Shown here piece by piece: positions 1 through 8,077 of a DNA stretch of 64,000 bases (position 1 is the stretch's first letter; each line of letters begins with the position of its first letter). The DNA comes from Myxococcales bacterium (GTDB lineage Bacteria; Myxococcota; Myxococcia; Myxococcales; Myxococcaceae), in contig JADLDB010000067.1 of NCBI GenBank assembly GCA_020846875.1, forward strand, positions 62,001 to 126,000. Direction: 5' to 3'. The notes under the pieces are model-generated. The model was not told where the DNA came from. It was given only the letters and a program-made list of their open reading frames with translations, and made no database searches. A program made the translations under genes and the position numbers.

Positions 1-1437
1 CGCAGCCTCGGCCTGCTCGTGCTCGACGCCGCCCACGAGCTCGATCCGAAGGTGAAGCTGGCCTTCGGGCCCTCGCGGGGCACCGAGCAACTGCTGCTGG
101 TGCAGGGGGTGACCGACCTCCAGGACTTCGCCGGGCGGCTGACCGCCAACGCCGAGCGGCTGGCGGCGGGCGAGCTCAAGATTCGGCACGAGCAGTGGCT
201 GGTGGACGAGGCGCGCGAGTACTTCCGCACCATCGGGTGGGCCAACGCCGAGCTGCTCCTGCAGACCTTCCGCGGCTCCACCGTGCCGCTGGTGTCCTGG
301 GGCCGGCTCTACGCGCTGGCCTTCGGTCCCTTCCTGCCCGACACGTCGCTCCTGCGAGGCTTCAAGGTGGAAGCGGCGAACGGCGGCCTGGTCCTGCAGT
401 TGGGCCGGGTCGATCCCCGCCGGAATGGCTTCCCCGGCAGCCGCCCGCCCGAGTCAGCCATGGCCGCGGAGCACCTCAAGTGGATGACGGTGCTGGGCGT
501 GGACAGCGTGGGCGCCTTCAACACGCTGTGCATCAACGGGCAGGTGTCCACGCTGCTGCGCGTGGCCGAGGGCTTCCACGAGAAGCAGATCGGCCGCATC
601 GCCGACACCATCGCGGACGCGCGAAAGCGCCTGCGGATCATCTCCATCGCCGGGCCGTCTTCGTCGGGGAAGACGACCTTCATCAAGCGCCTCTCGGTGC
701 AGTTGCGGATCAACGGGCTCACCCCCATCAGCCTCTCGCTGGACGACTACTACGTCGATCGCGAGACGACGCCGAAGGGCGAGGACGGGAAGTGGGACTT
801 CGAAGCGCTGGAGGCGTTGAACCTGCCGCTGCTGCACGAGCACCTGAAGCGCCTGTTGGCCGGCGAGACGGTGACGCTGGCGAGGTACGACTTCAAGGCA
901 GGGAAGAGCCACCCGCAGGGCGGCCAGCAGCTCAACCTGACGCCCGGCGACCTGCTGCTCATCGAAGGCATCCACGGGCTCAACCCGAAGCTGCTCGGCG
1001 ACATCCCCGAGCAGGGGCAGACGTTCAAGATCTTCATCCACCCAGCCACCTCGCTGCCCTTCGACCGCCTGAGCCGGGTGAGCGCCACGGACCTGCGCCT
1101 GCTGCGCCGCATCATTCGCGACCGGCACTCCCGCGGGTACAGCGCGGCGGACAACATCATGCAGTGGCCCAACGTGCAGGCCGGCGAGCGCAAGCACATC
1201 TTCCCCTTCCAGGGCGAGGCGGACGCGGTGTTTGACACGTCGCTGGTGTACGAGCCGGCGGTGCTGAAGGTGTACGCCGAGCGCTACCTGCTGGAGGTGC
1301 CCCGCGCCCACCCGGCCTTCGCCACCGCCTGGCGCCTGCGGCACCTCGTCGATCGCTTCGTGGCCATCTACCCGGATCACGTGCCGCCCACGTCGATCAT
1401 CCGCGAGTTCATCGGCGGCAGCGGCTTCGAGTACTGA
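1..1437 (+). CDS. uridine kinase-like nucleoside kinase, 5' end cut off
   Basis: The reading frame is open to the left edge, so the true start lies outside; 478 residues are visible. A Walker A loop, GPSSSGKTT, sits at about residue 218 and is followed by a kinase-type DDYYVDRE motif and RDRHSRGY, all typical of the uridine kinase/phosphoribulokinase fold. The roughly 200 residues before the kinase domain (for example WGRLYALAFGPFLPDT) resemble the regulatory N-terminal half of the large bacterial nucleoside kinases that carry TGS/synthetase-like domains. The likely role is ATP-dependent phosphorylation of a nucleoside in salvage; the substrate cannot be read from sequence. It converges tightly with the response regulator, 2 nt between the stop codons. 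Confidence 0.8.
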   Translation, partial: RSLGLLVLDAAHELDPKVKLAFGPSRGTEQLLLVQGVTDLQDFAGRLTANAERLAAGELKIRHEQWLVDEAREYFRTIGWANAELLLQTFRGSTVPLVSWGRLYALAFGPFLPDTSLLRGFKVEAANGGLVLQLGRVDPRRNGFPGSRPPESAMAAEHLKWMTVLGVDSVGAFNTLCINGQVSTLLRVAEGFHEKQIGRIADTIADARKRLRIISIAGPSSSGKTTFIKRLSVQLRINGLTPISLSLDDYYVDRETTPKGEDGKWDFEALEALNLPLLHEHLKRLLAGETVTLARYDFKAGKSHPQGGQQLNLTPGDLLLIEGIHGLNPKLLGDIPEQGQTFKIFIHPATSLPFDRLSRVSATDLRLLRRIIRDRHSRGYSAADNIMQWPNVQAGERKHIFPFQGEADAVFDTSLVYEPAVLKVYAERYLLEVPRAHPAFATAWRLRHLVDRFVAIYPDHVPPTSIIREFIGGSGFEY

Positions 1438-1439
1438 CG

Positions 1440-2201
1440 TCAGGCCAGCGCGCGCTGCATCAGCAGGTGCGTCATCTGAGGCGTGGCGGGCAGCGGGATG
1501 CGGTACTGGGCCTTGAGCGCCACCGCGGCCGCCGCGTCCGAGGCCGAGGTGGGGTTCACCAGCAGCACCACCTTGAAGTCGCGCTTCTTGGCCTGGAAGC
1601 CCCACACCGCCTTGCGCACCTCGAAGCTGGCCTGGCTGCCCGACAACACCAGCACGTCAGGGGCCTCGGTGGGCAGCGCCCCGCCGTGCGTCATGTGCGC
1701 GCCGAGGTGCCGGCACACGTCGCCCAGCAGCCTGGTGGCGGCGGCGTCGTCGCTCATCACGTACACCCACTTCTGGCCGGGCTGCTTGGCGGGGACGGGG
1801 GAGGGCTGGCGGACCCGCTGCGTCTTGCGCTGGGCGACCAGCGCGCTGACCGTCTCGCGCACCGTGTCCAGCTCGAAGGGCTTGGACAGGTACTCGTCGG
1901 CCACGCCCACCAGCTCGTCGGCCGAGCCCGGCGTGGCGTGCCCGGTGATGAAGATGATCACCGCGTCGGGGATCTGCGAGCGGATCGATCGGGCCACGTT
2001 GGTGCCGCCCACGCCGGGCAGCTGCTTGTCCACCAGGCACACGTCGTAGGCCTTCTGCTGGATGCGCGTGAGCGCCTCTTCGCCGGTGGACACCGCGTCA
2101 CAGGCGTAGCCCATCTTGGTGAAGAGCCGGCCGAACACGCCGTGGACCGAGGTGTCGTCGTCGACGATCAGCGCAGACAGAGCCGTGGAGTTCTCGCTCA
2201 C
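1440..2201 (-). CDS. response regulator with receiver domain and a second REC-like domain
   Basis: The 253-residue protein opens with a CheY-type receiver domain: acidic pocket DDD at 14-16, phospho-acceptor Asp58 in CLVDKQLPG, and the conserved Lys107 in SKPF. A linker rich in Pro, Lys and Arg leads to a second alpha/beta domain from about residue 140 that lacks a clear phosphorylation site and looks like a degenerate receiver. I chose the GTG at 2201 because it starts just before the receiver domain and has GGGAGGAA upstream; the frame is open further 5', but that stretch has no protein-like features. No histidine kinase is adjacent, so this is an orphan regulator. Its output is unknown, probably protein-protein signalling because there is no DNA-binding domain. 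Confidence 0.8.
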   Translation of the reverse strand: MSENSTALSALIVDDDTSVHGVFGRLFTKMGYACDAVSTGEEALTRIQQKAYDVCLVDKQLPGVGGTNVARSIRSQIPDAVIIFITGHATPGSADELVGVADEYLSKPFELDTVRETVSALVAQRKTQRVRQPSPVPAKQPGQKWVYVMSDDAAATRLLGDVCRHLGAHMTHGGALPTEAPDVLVLSGSQASFEVRKAVWGFQAKKRDFKVVLLVNPTSASDAAAAVALKAQYRIPLPATPQMTHLLMQRALA

Positions 2202-2350
2202 CCGGTTCCTCCCAGGAGCCTCCCCCACCGCGCGCTCATTGTCCCTCGATCGGCCCCAACTCCCAAGTGTTTGGACCTGCCGCCGCAAGAAATCGCCCCG
2301 CGCCCGACAGGGGCAACTGTGGTTGAATGCGCGCACGCATGGCCGGAGTG

Positions 2351-4234
2351 ATGTGTCCCCGCTGTGGTACGGTATCCCCGAGCGAGACGCGCGCGTGTCC
2401 GAAGTGCGGCGCGTCCCTCGGCACCGACGCGGAGAAGACCGGCAAGAGCCAACGCCTCGATCCACCCTCGGGCAGCCGCGGCAAGCCCGTGGCTCGCAAG
2501 CCGCTGGCGACCGACGCGAACGCCGCCACCGCGCCGGACGACACCATGGCCGACGAAGGAGGCCGACCCGCGCCCTCGGCGCCGAAGAGGCCGGCGGCCC
2601 GCCCCGGAGGGCCCGTGCCCCAGGCTGGCGGCGCCGCGCCCCGCCGCTCCAGCCCCGGCCGAGCGGCGACCGGGAGCCTCGACGCTCCCCAGTCCCGCAC
2701 CGACTCGCTGGTGGCCCGGAAGATCCAGGAGTACCTGGTCGAGGAGCGCCTGGGCGTGGGCGGGATGGGCGTCGTCTACAAGGCGGTGCACCCGCTGATC
2801 GGCAAGCACGTGGCGATCAAGGTGCTGCGGCCCGACGTGGTCACCGATCCCCGCGACATGGACCGCCTGCTGGAGGAGGCGCGGGTGGTCAGCGCCATCA
2901 AGCACCGGGGCATCATCAACATCTTCGGGGCCGGCACCCTGGACGACGGGCGTCACTACCTGATCATGGAGCTCCTCGAGGGCGAGTCGCTCGAGGACAA
3001 GATGAAGCGCGACGGGCAGGTGTCCGCGTCGGACGCGGTGGTGATCCTCGAGCAGGTGCTGTCGGCGCTGTCCGCGGCGCACGAGGCGGGGATCGTCCAC
3101 CGCGATCTCAAGCCGGCCAACGTCTTCCTGGCGAAGGAAGGGCAGCTCTTCTACGTCAAGCTGCTCGACTTCGGCCTGGCGCGGCGCTCTCAGCAGAACG
3201 TCACCCGCATCGCCGGCACGCCCGACTACATCTCGCCCGAGCACGCGCGCGGGCGGCCCGCGGGCCCGCCGGCCGATCTCTACGCCTTCGGGGTGCTGTG
3301 CTTCCACATGCTGACCGGCCAGCTTCCCTTCGTGGGCAACACGCCGATGGAGGTGATGGAGAAGCACGTGCACATGCCGCCGCCGGTGCCGCACGACGTG
3401 AACCCGGCGATCCCCAAGGCGCTGTCCGAGCTGATCCTGAAGCTGCTGGCGAAGGATCCCGGCGAGCGGCCCGACGCGTCGCAGGTGAAGGCCGATCTGC
3501 GCGCCGCCACCAAGCAACTGCGCAACGCCGCCACCATGATGAGCCTGGCGGCCATCGAGGCGGTGACGTCCACCCCCGAGCAGGCGAAGGACGAAGAGAA
3601 GCGCGCCAGGGCGCTGGCCCGCAACGCCCAGGTCGCCGACCTCAAGCGCAAGGCGAAGAAGCGCTGGCCCGTGCTCCTCGGCGTGGGCGTGGGGCTGTGG
3701 CTCGTCCTGGTGCTGGTGTACGTGGCGTGGCCCGCGCCGCCGCCCCCCGAGCCGGTTCCGCCGGTGGTGAAGAAGGGCGGAGGGCAGAAGGATCCGGTGG
3801 CCGTGGCGCAGCCGGCGCAGCCAGGCGATCCGACGAAGGCGAAGGATCCGAGCGATCCCAAGCCGCTCGTGCTCCCGGTGCCCGTGGGCCCGGACGCGGA
3901 CACGGACGCGGGCGGCCAGGGCGGTCACGAGACAGTCGCGGTGGGGCCCGAGGTGCTGGAGGAGCCCGACGCCGCGGTGGAGGCGCCTCCTCAGGAGGAT
4001 CCCAACGAGGTGCTGGACGACGTGCGCCTCGGGCAGCTCAAGCGCGAGAAGCGGATCGACTTCAACCTGGACGACATGGAGGCGGTGATGAAGCAGGAGC
4101 CCGACCGCCGCGAGCTCTTCGAGGCCGCCCACCGCCGGGTGAAGAAGCTGTGCGAGTCGGTGCGTACCCTGAAGGACTTCTACGACTGCGACGACGAGGT
4201 CACCAAGCTGCGCACCCGCTTCTACAAGATCTGA
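2351..4234 (+). CDS. transmembrane Ser/Thr protein kinase with N-terminal zinc ribbon
   Basis: A Hanks-type kinase of 627 residues. A zinc ribbon (CPRCG at 2-6 and CPKCG at 16-20) is followed by a disordered Pro/Ala-rich linker and then the kinase domain (about 128-390): glycine loop GVGGMGVV, Lys157 in VAIK, HRDLKPAN with Asp252, DFG at 273-275 and TPDYISPEH. All catalytic residues are present, so it should be active. One membrane helix (441-460) places the kinase in the cytoplasm and about 165 residues rich in Pro, Asp and Glu in the periplasm. The ATG at 2351 is preferred because GGAG lies 3 nt upstream; in-frame ATGs at 2327 and 2339 lack a ribosome site. It is divergent from the response regulator. 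Confidence 0.9.
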   Translation: MCPRCGTVSPSETRACPKCGASLGTDAEKTGKSQRLDPPSGSRGKPVARKPLATDANAATAPDDTMADEGGRPAPSAPKRPAARPGGPVPQAGGAAPRRSSPGRAATGSLDAPQSRTDSLVARKIQEYLVEERLGVGGMGVVYKAVHPLIGKHVAIKVLRPDVVTDPRDMDRLLEEARVVSAIKHRGIINIFGAGTLDDGRHYLIMELLEGESLEDKMKRDGQVSASDAVVILEQVLSALSAAHEAGIVHRDLKPANVFLAKEGQLFYVKLLDFGLARRSQQNVTRIAGTPDYISPEHARGRPAGPPADLYAFGVLCFHMLTGQLPFVGNTPMEVMEKHVHMPPPVPHDVNPAIPKALSELILKLLAKDPGERPDASQVKADLRAATKQLRNAATMMSLAAIEAVTSTPEQAKDEEKRARALARNAQVADLKRKAKKRWPVLLGVGVGLWLVLVLVYVAWPAPPPPEPVPPVVKKGGGQKDPVAVAQPAQPGDPTKAKDPSDPKPLVLPVPVGPDADTDAGGQGGHETVAVGPEVLEEPDAAVEAPPQEDPNEVLDDVRLGQLKREKRIDFNLDDMEAVMKQEPDRRELFEAAHRRVKKLCESVRTLKDFYDCDDEVTKLRTRFYKI

Positions 4235-4296
4235 CGCGCCTCGCCGTTGGCTTCGCGTAGACGAAGGCAGGGACGAGGTGTAGAGCCCACGAACGC

Positions 4297-5475
4297 ATGG
4301 CCCGCGACGCGAAGAAGCTTGAGGTGGTGAAGGCGGCGAAGCAGGGGAAGAAGCCCGCCGCCGCGAAGCCGAGGCGCACCTCGAGGCCCGAGGCGAAGGT
4401 GGCCCAGCCCGCTGCGGTGACCGCCGCGCCGAAGCCCCAGCCGGTGTCGGCCTTCAAGCCGATCATCACCCGCTCCGACGAATTGCCGCTGGACCGGGCG
4501 CTGCTGCTGCGGATCCACGACACCATGGTGAAGGCGCGCTGCCTCGAGGAGCGGCTGATCGCCATGTACAAGTCGGGCCACGGCTACTTCTGGATCGGCG
4601 GGCCGGGTGAGGAAGCCTTCAACGTCCCGCTGGGCCTGTTGATCAAGAAGGGCGAGGGCCCGGCCTTCGACTACCTGCACTTCCACTACCGGCAGTCGGC
4701 CACCTTCCTCGCGCTGGGCGAGGAGCCGCTGGGGGCGATCCGCCAGATGAAGAACACCGCCAGCGATCCCTACTCGGGCGGGCGGAACTTCGCGGGCCAC
4801 TTCAGCAAGCGGGAATGGAACCTGTGCCCGGTGTCCTCGCCCATCGAGGTCCAGTACGCGATGGCCCCCGGCACCGCGCACGTGCAGAAGCGCTTCGGGG
4901 GCGACGGGATCACCATCGTCACCGGCGGCGACGCGGGCACCGCGGAAGGCGACTTCGCGTCCTGCCTGGTGTGGTCCTCGCGGCCCGGCCAGGAACTGCC
5001 GGTGTTGATCCTCGTCACCAACAACCGCTGGGGCATCTCGACGCCGTACGGGCAGGTGCAGGGCGTGGAGCGCCTGAGCGATCGCGGCGCCGCCTTCGGC
5101 ATGCGCACCAAGACCATCGACGGGAACGATCCGATCTCGAGCTACCTCGAGCTGAAGGAGGCCTTCGAGTACGTGCGCACGGAGCGCAAGCCGTACCTGG
5201 TGGAGGCCAACGTGTCTCGGCTGTTCGGCCACTCCTCCGCGTCGGGCGCCAACCTCATCAAGGGCGAGCCGGACTGCCTCGAGCTGTTCGAAGAGAAGCT
5301 GGCCGCGCACGGCGTGCTGTCCCGGGCCGACGCGAAGGCGCTGCGCGCGCGCTACGTGGAAGAGATGGCCGAGTTGGCGCGGCAGGCGAAGGAGGAGCCG
5401 CTGCCGGACGGCTCCACCATCTGGGAACACGTCTACTTCGGCGAAGGCCCACCGGACCCGCTGCCGAAGGGCTGA
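4297..5475 (+). CDS. 2-oxoacid dehydrogenase E1 component, alpha subunit
   Basis: The 392-residue product matches the alpha subunit of heterotetrameric pyruvate/branched-chain 2-oxoacid dehydrogenase E1. The first 55 residues are a Lys/Ala/Pro-rich extension. The catalytic part has FHYRQSATFLALG, GRNFAGHFS and a thiamine-diphosphate motif that starts GGDAGTAEGDF and ends VTNN; it carries GDA where the consensus is GDG. The enzyme decarboxylates a 2-oxo acid and passes the acyl group to a lipoyl E2. Together with the beta subunit 25 nt downstream it forms an operon, but no E2 or E3 gene is in the window, so the complex must be completed elsewhere. A branched-chain substrate is plausible because myxobacteria make iso-fatty acids, but this is inference. 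Confidence 0.88.
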   Translation: MARDAKKLEVVKAAKQGKKPAAAKPRRTSRPEAKVAQPAAVTAAPKPQPVSAFKPIITRSDELPLDRALLLRIHDTMVKARCLEERLIAMYKSGHGYFWIGGPGEEAFNVPLGLLIKKGEGPAFDYLHFHYRQSATFLALGEEPLGAIRQMKNTASDPYSGGRNFAGHFSKREWNLCPVSSPIEVQYAMAPGTAHVQKRFGGDGITIVTGGDAGTAEGDFASCLVWSSRPGQELPVLILVTNNRWGISTPYGQVQGVERLSDRGAAFGMRTKTIDGNDPISSYLELKEAFEYVRTERKPYLVEANVSRLFGHSSASGANLIKGEPDCLELFEEKLAAHGVLSRADAKALRARYVEEMAELARQAKEEPLPDGSTIWEHVYFGEGPPDPLPKG

Positions 5476-5500
5476 CGCGGAAGACGAGGACGCGACGACA

Positions 5501-6556
5501 ATGGCGAACATGGCTCAGGCCCTGCGCATGGCGCTGCACTACGCCGAAGAGAAGCTGGGCGTGACGGACATCTTCGGGGAAGACGTGGGCCCTCCGCTGG
5601 GGGGCGTCTTCACCTGTACGCAAGGGCTGCGGACGACCTGGAACTCGCCGCTGGACGAGCGAGGCATCATCGGCATGGCCATGGGCATCGCCCTGGCGGG
5701 GGGCCGGCCGATCGCCGAGATCCAGTTCTGCGACTACATCTACAACACCGTCGATCTGCTGAAGCTGGCGGGCAACACCTGCTGGGCGTCCAACGGGCAG
5801 TGGAACCTGCCGATGGTGGTGATGACGCCGGTGGGCAGCGGCATCCGCGGCAGCATCTACCACTCGCACTCCTTCGACGCGTCGGCCACCCACATCCCCG
5901 GGTGGAAGATCGTCATGCCGTCGACGCCGCTGGACGCGTACGGGTTGATGCTGGCCGCGTGCAAGGAGCAGAACCCGGTGATGTTCCTCATCCCCAAGGC
6001 GCTGATGCGCATCAAGGGCGAGGAGCCGATCCCCGGCGAGCCGGGCGAGGACAAGGCGCTGTCCAGGCTGATCGACGCGCCGCTGGGCGATCGCTCGCAG
6101 TGGAAGGCGCAGTGGCCGGACACCGGCGAGGTGGGAATCGACATCGGCCAGGCGAAGGTGGTGCGCGAAGGCCGCCAGGTGACGGTGGTGAGCTACGGCC
6201 GCACCATGCCGCTGTGCCGGAGCGCGGCGGAGGTCCTCGCGGGCGAGGGTGTCGACGCAGAGGTGCTCGACCTGCGCACCCTGTGGCCGTACGACTGGGC
6301 CACGCTGAAGGCCTCCATCGAGAAGACAGGCCGGGTGCTGTTCGTCAACGAGGACACCGAGGTGACCAACTTCGGCGAGCACCTGGTGCGGCGGACCACC
6401 GACGAGCTGTTCTACCAACTGCTCGCGCCGCCGAAGCTGTTGGCGGGAAAGTTCGTCCCCGGCATCGGCCTGGCCGACACCCTGGAGACCGCGTCGGTGC
6501 CGCAGGAGCACGACGTCGTCCAGGCACTCCGCGAGCTGGCGACCCAGGCGCCCTGA
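5501..6556 (+). CDS. 2-oxoacid dehydrogenase E1 component, beta subunit
   Basis: The 351-residue protein is the partner of the alpha subunit just upstream. Visible E1-beta signatures are FGEDVG near residue 25, PLDERGIIGMAMGIAL, EIQFCDYI, MTPVGSGIRGSIYHSHS (active-site His region) and the C-terminal transketolase-type domain with SYGRTMPLC and LDLRTLWPYDW. The subunit supplies half of the thiamine-diphosphate site at the alpha/beta interface and the surface that docks to E2. The intergenic gap of 25 nt indicates co-transcription. Which of pyruvate, branched-chain oxoacid or acetoin is the substrate cannot be decided from sequence alone. Confidence 0.9.
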   Translation: MANMAQALRMALHYAEEKLGVTDIFGEDVGPPLGGVFTCTQGLRTTWNSPLDERGIIGMAMGIALAGGRPIAEIQFCDYIYNTVDLLKLAGNTCWASNGQWNLPMVVMTPVGSGIRGSIYHSHSFDASATHIPGWKIVMPSTPLDAYGLMLAACKEQNPVMFLIPKALMRIKGEEPIPGEPGEDKALSRLIDAPLGDRSQWKAQWPDTGEVGIDIGQAKVVREGRQVTVVSYGRTMPLCRSAAEVLAGEGVDAEVLDLRTLWPYDWATLKASIEKTGRVLFVNEDTEVTNFGEHLVRRTTDELFYQLLAPPKLLAGKFVPGIGLADTLETASVPQEHDVVQALRELATQAP

Positions 6557-6574
6557 CCCACTGCCGGAGCTTCG

Positions 6575-6592
6575 AGGCGCGCGTAAGCGCCT
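6575..6592 (+). terminator. short hairpin after the E1 operon
   Basis: AGGCGC and GCGCCT form a perfect 6-bp stem around a GCGTAA loop 18 nt after the E1-beta stop. There is no T tract, so intrinsic termination is uncertain. Confidence 0.3.
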
Positions 6593-6663
6593 GAAAGAAC
6601 TACGCTCGTCGAGTGGGTTGATGTGTGATACGGCCTGACCGCGTTTTGATGCGGGGAGGCGGC

Positions 6664-8067
6664 ATGCGGCGCGTTCTGGTGGCTTCAGTCCTGGTGCTCA
6701 GCGCGTGCGGTCCGGGCGACGCGGTGCTGGAGGAGTGGGAGGACGAAGTCGAGCTGGCGGAAGGCCCGCTGCTGGGCGCCAACGGCCAGGACGCCGCGGA
6801 GCGTAGCTGTCACGTGGTGCTGCGCGAGGTGACGCGCGGGGCGACCAACTGCCTCTCCACGGGCTGCTGGTGGACCTTCACCGGCTTCGTCGACGTGTCC
6901 CTCCAGGCGGTGGCCGAGGGCGGCAAGGCGCAGGTGCTGTTCAGGAACCTCGACGCCACGACGTGGACGAAGGTGTCCACCACGAAGGTGTCGGGCGCGC
7001 CCGCCGGCTTTGCGCGCTACCGCTTCCGGCTGACGAAGGGCACCGTGAAGGACGGCATGTCGGCTGCCGCGTACTCGCGGGCGAAGGTGGAATTGGCGCC
7101 GTACCTCCTCACCACCACCGGGGCGCGGCTGTTCGATCACAACCGCCTGCCGGGCGACTTCGACACCTACGCGCTGAACCAGGCGGGCGGGTGGAAGGTG
7201 GCGGCCGACGCCTCGGTGTGCGCGCCGCCGCCGCCGGTGAAGGCGTGGATCGACTTCCTCGCCGGCTGGCAGACGCAGGCGCACGGCGCGCTGGTGGCGG
7301 GGCAGACCTTCACCCTGCGCTACGCCCTGGAGCGCCTCCCGGACTGCCGCGGCACCCACAACGGCTACCCGGCGTGGGACGTCACCGCGTCGGTGCGCTT
7401 CCTCCCGTCCGGCGAGCTGGTGGAGGGCAGCGCGCGCGGCTTCAACAGCCCCTCGGGCGTGCCGAACGACTCGTACGCCGTCTCCGCGCCGCTGGACGTG
7501 AAGATCCCCGCGGGCACCACCGCGCTGGAGGTGTGGTTCAAGAACTTCACCGGCGCGGGCTCCTCCTGCGTGGCGTGGGACTCCAACCTCGGGAACAACT
7601 ACCGCTTCGCGGTGGAGCCCAGGCCCTTCGCGCCCGTGCAGTGGGTGGGCAACGCCGGCTCGTCGTTTACCCGTGCGTGCAGCCGGGAGAACGGAGTGCC
7701 GGATCCGATCGCGCTCACCAGCTACCTCCACCAACGCGCGTGCACCTTCGTGGAGGTGGACGTCTACACCCCCGGCCTCACCGACGGCGCGGCGACGAAG
7801 CCGGAGGCCCTCTGGGCGCAGGCGGTGACGACGCTGGACGGCCAGGAGCGCCCTGTCAGCTGGCTCACCTTCGTCTCGCGCGTGGGCAACGACTACCGCT
7901 TCCACTACGAGCTGCCGCGCGCCGAGCTGTACCACGGGCCGAGGTGGTCCACCTTCACCTACCGCCTGCGCTTCTCCACCGACGGCGTCACCTGGCAGGA
8001 CGAGCCCACGCGCACGGTGACGCGTGACTCCAGCTTCTGCAACCCGGCCTGGGGCGACTGCGGCTGA
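6664..8067 (+). CDS. lipoprotein of unknown function
   Basis: I do not recognise a family. The 467-residue product starts MRRVLVASVLVLSACG, a clear lipoprotein signal with lipobox LSAC, so it is predicted to be anchored on the cell surface or in the periplasm. The mature part is rich in aromatic residues and beta-strand-like alternation, with scattered Cys (for example RSCHVVL, NCLSTGCWW, FTRACSR, SFCNPAWGDCG) that may form disulfides. The middle segment (AGQTFTLRYAL to ALEVWFKNF) resembles an immunoglobulin-like sandwich by composition only. The ATG at 6664 is chosen over an upstream in-frame start because GGGGAGG lies 4 nt before it and the signal peptide begins there. It converges with the GDPD gene, sharing an inverted repeat at the stops. 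Confidence 0.7.
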   Translation: MRRVLVASVLVLSACGPGDAVLEEWEDEVELAEGPLLGANGQDAAERSCHVVLREVTRGATNCLSTGCWWTFTGFVDVSLQAVAEGGKAQVLFRNLDATTWTKVSTTKVSGAPAGFARYRFRLTKGTVKDGMSAAAYSRAKVELAPYLLTTTGARLFDHNRLPGDFDTYALNQAGGWKVAADASVCAPPPPVKAWIDFLAGWQTQAHGALVAGQTFTLRYALERLPDCRGTHNGYPAWDVTASVRFLPSGELVEGSARGFNSPSGVPNDSYAVSAPLDVKIPAGTTALEVWFKNFTGAGSSCVAWDSNLGNNYRFAVEPRPFAPVQWVGNAGSSFTRACSRENGVPDPIALTSYLHQRACTFVEVDVYTPGLTDGAATKPEALWAQAVTTLDGQERPVSWLTFVSRVGNDYRFHYELPRAELYHGPRWSTFTYRLRFSTDGVTWQDEPTRTVTRDSSFCNPAWGDCG

Positions 8068-8077
8068 CTTCAGTCGC
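8054..8077. terminator. inverted repeat between convergent genes
   Basis: GCGACTG and CAGTCGC are a perfect 7-bp inverted repeat with a 10-nt loop, spanning both stop codons of the convergent lipoprotein and GDPD genes. It could act as a bidirectional terminator, although there is no T tract. Confidence 0.35.
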
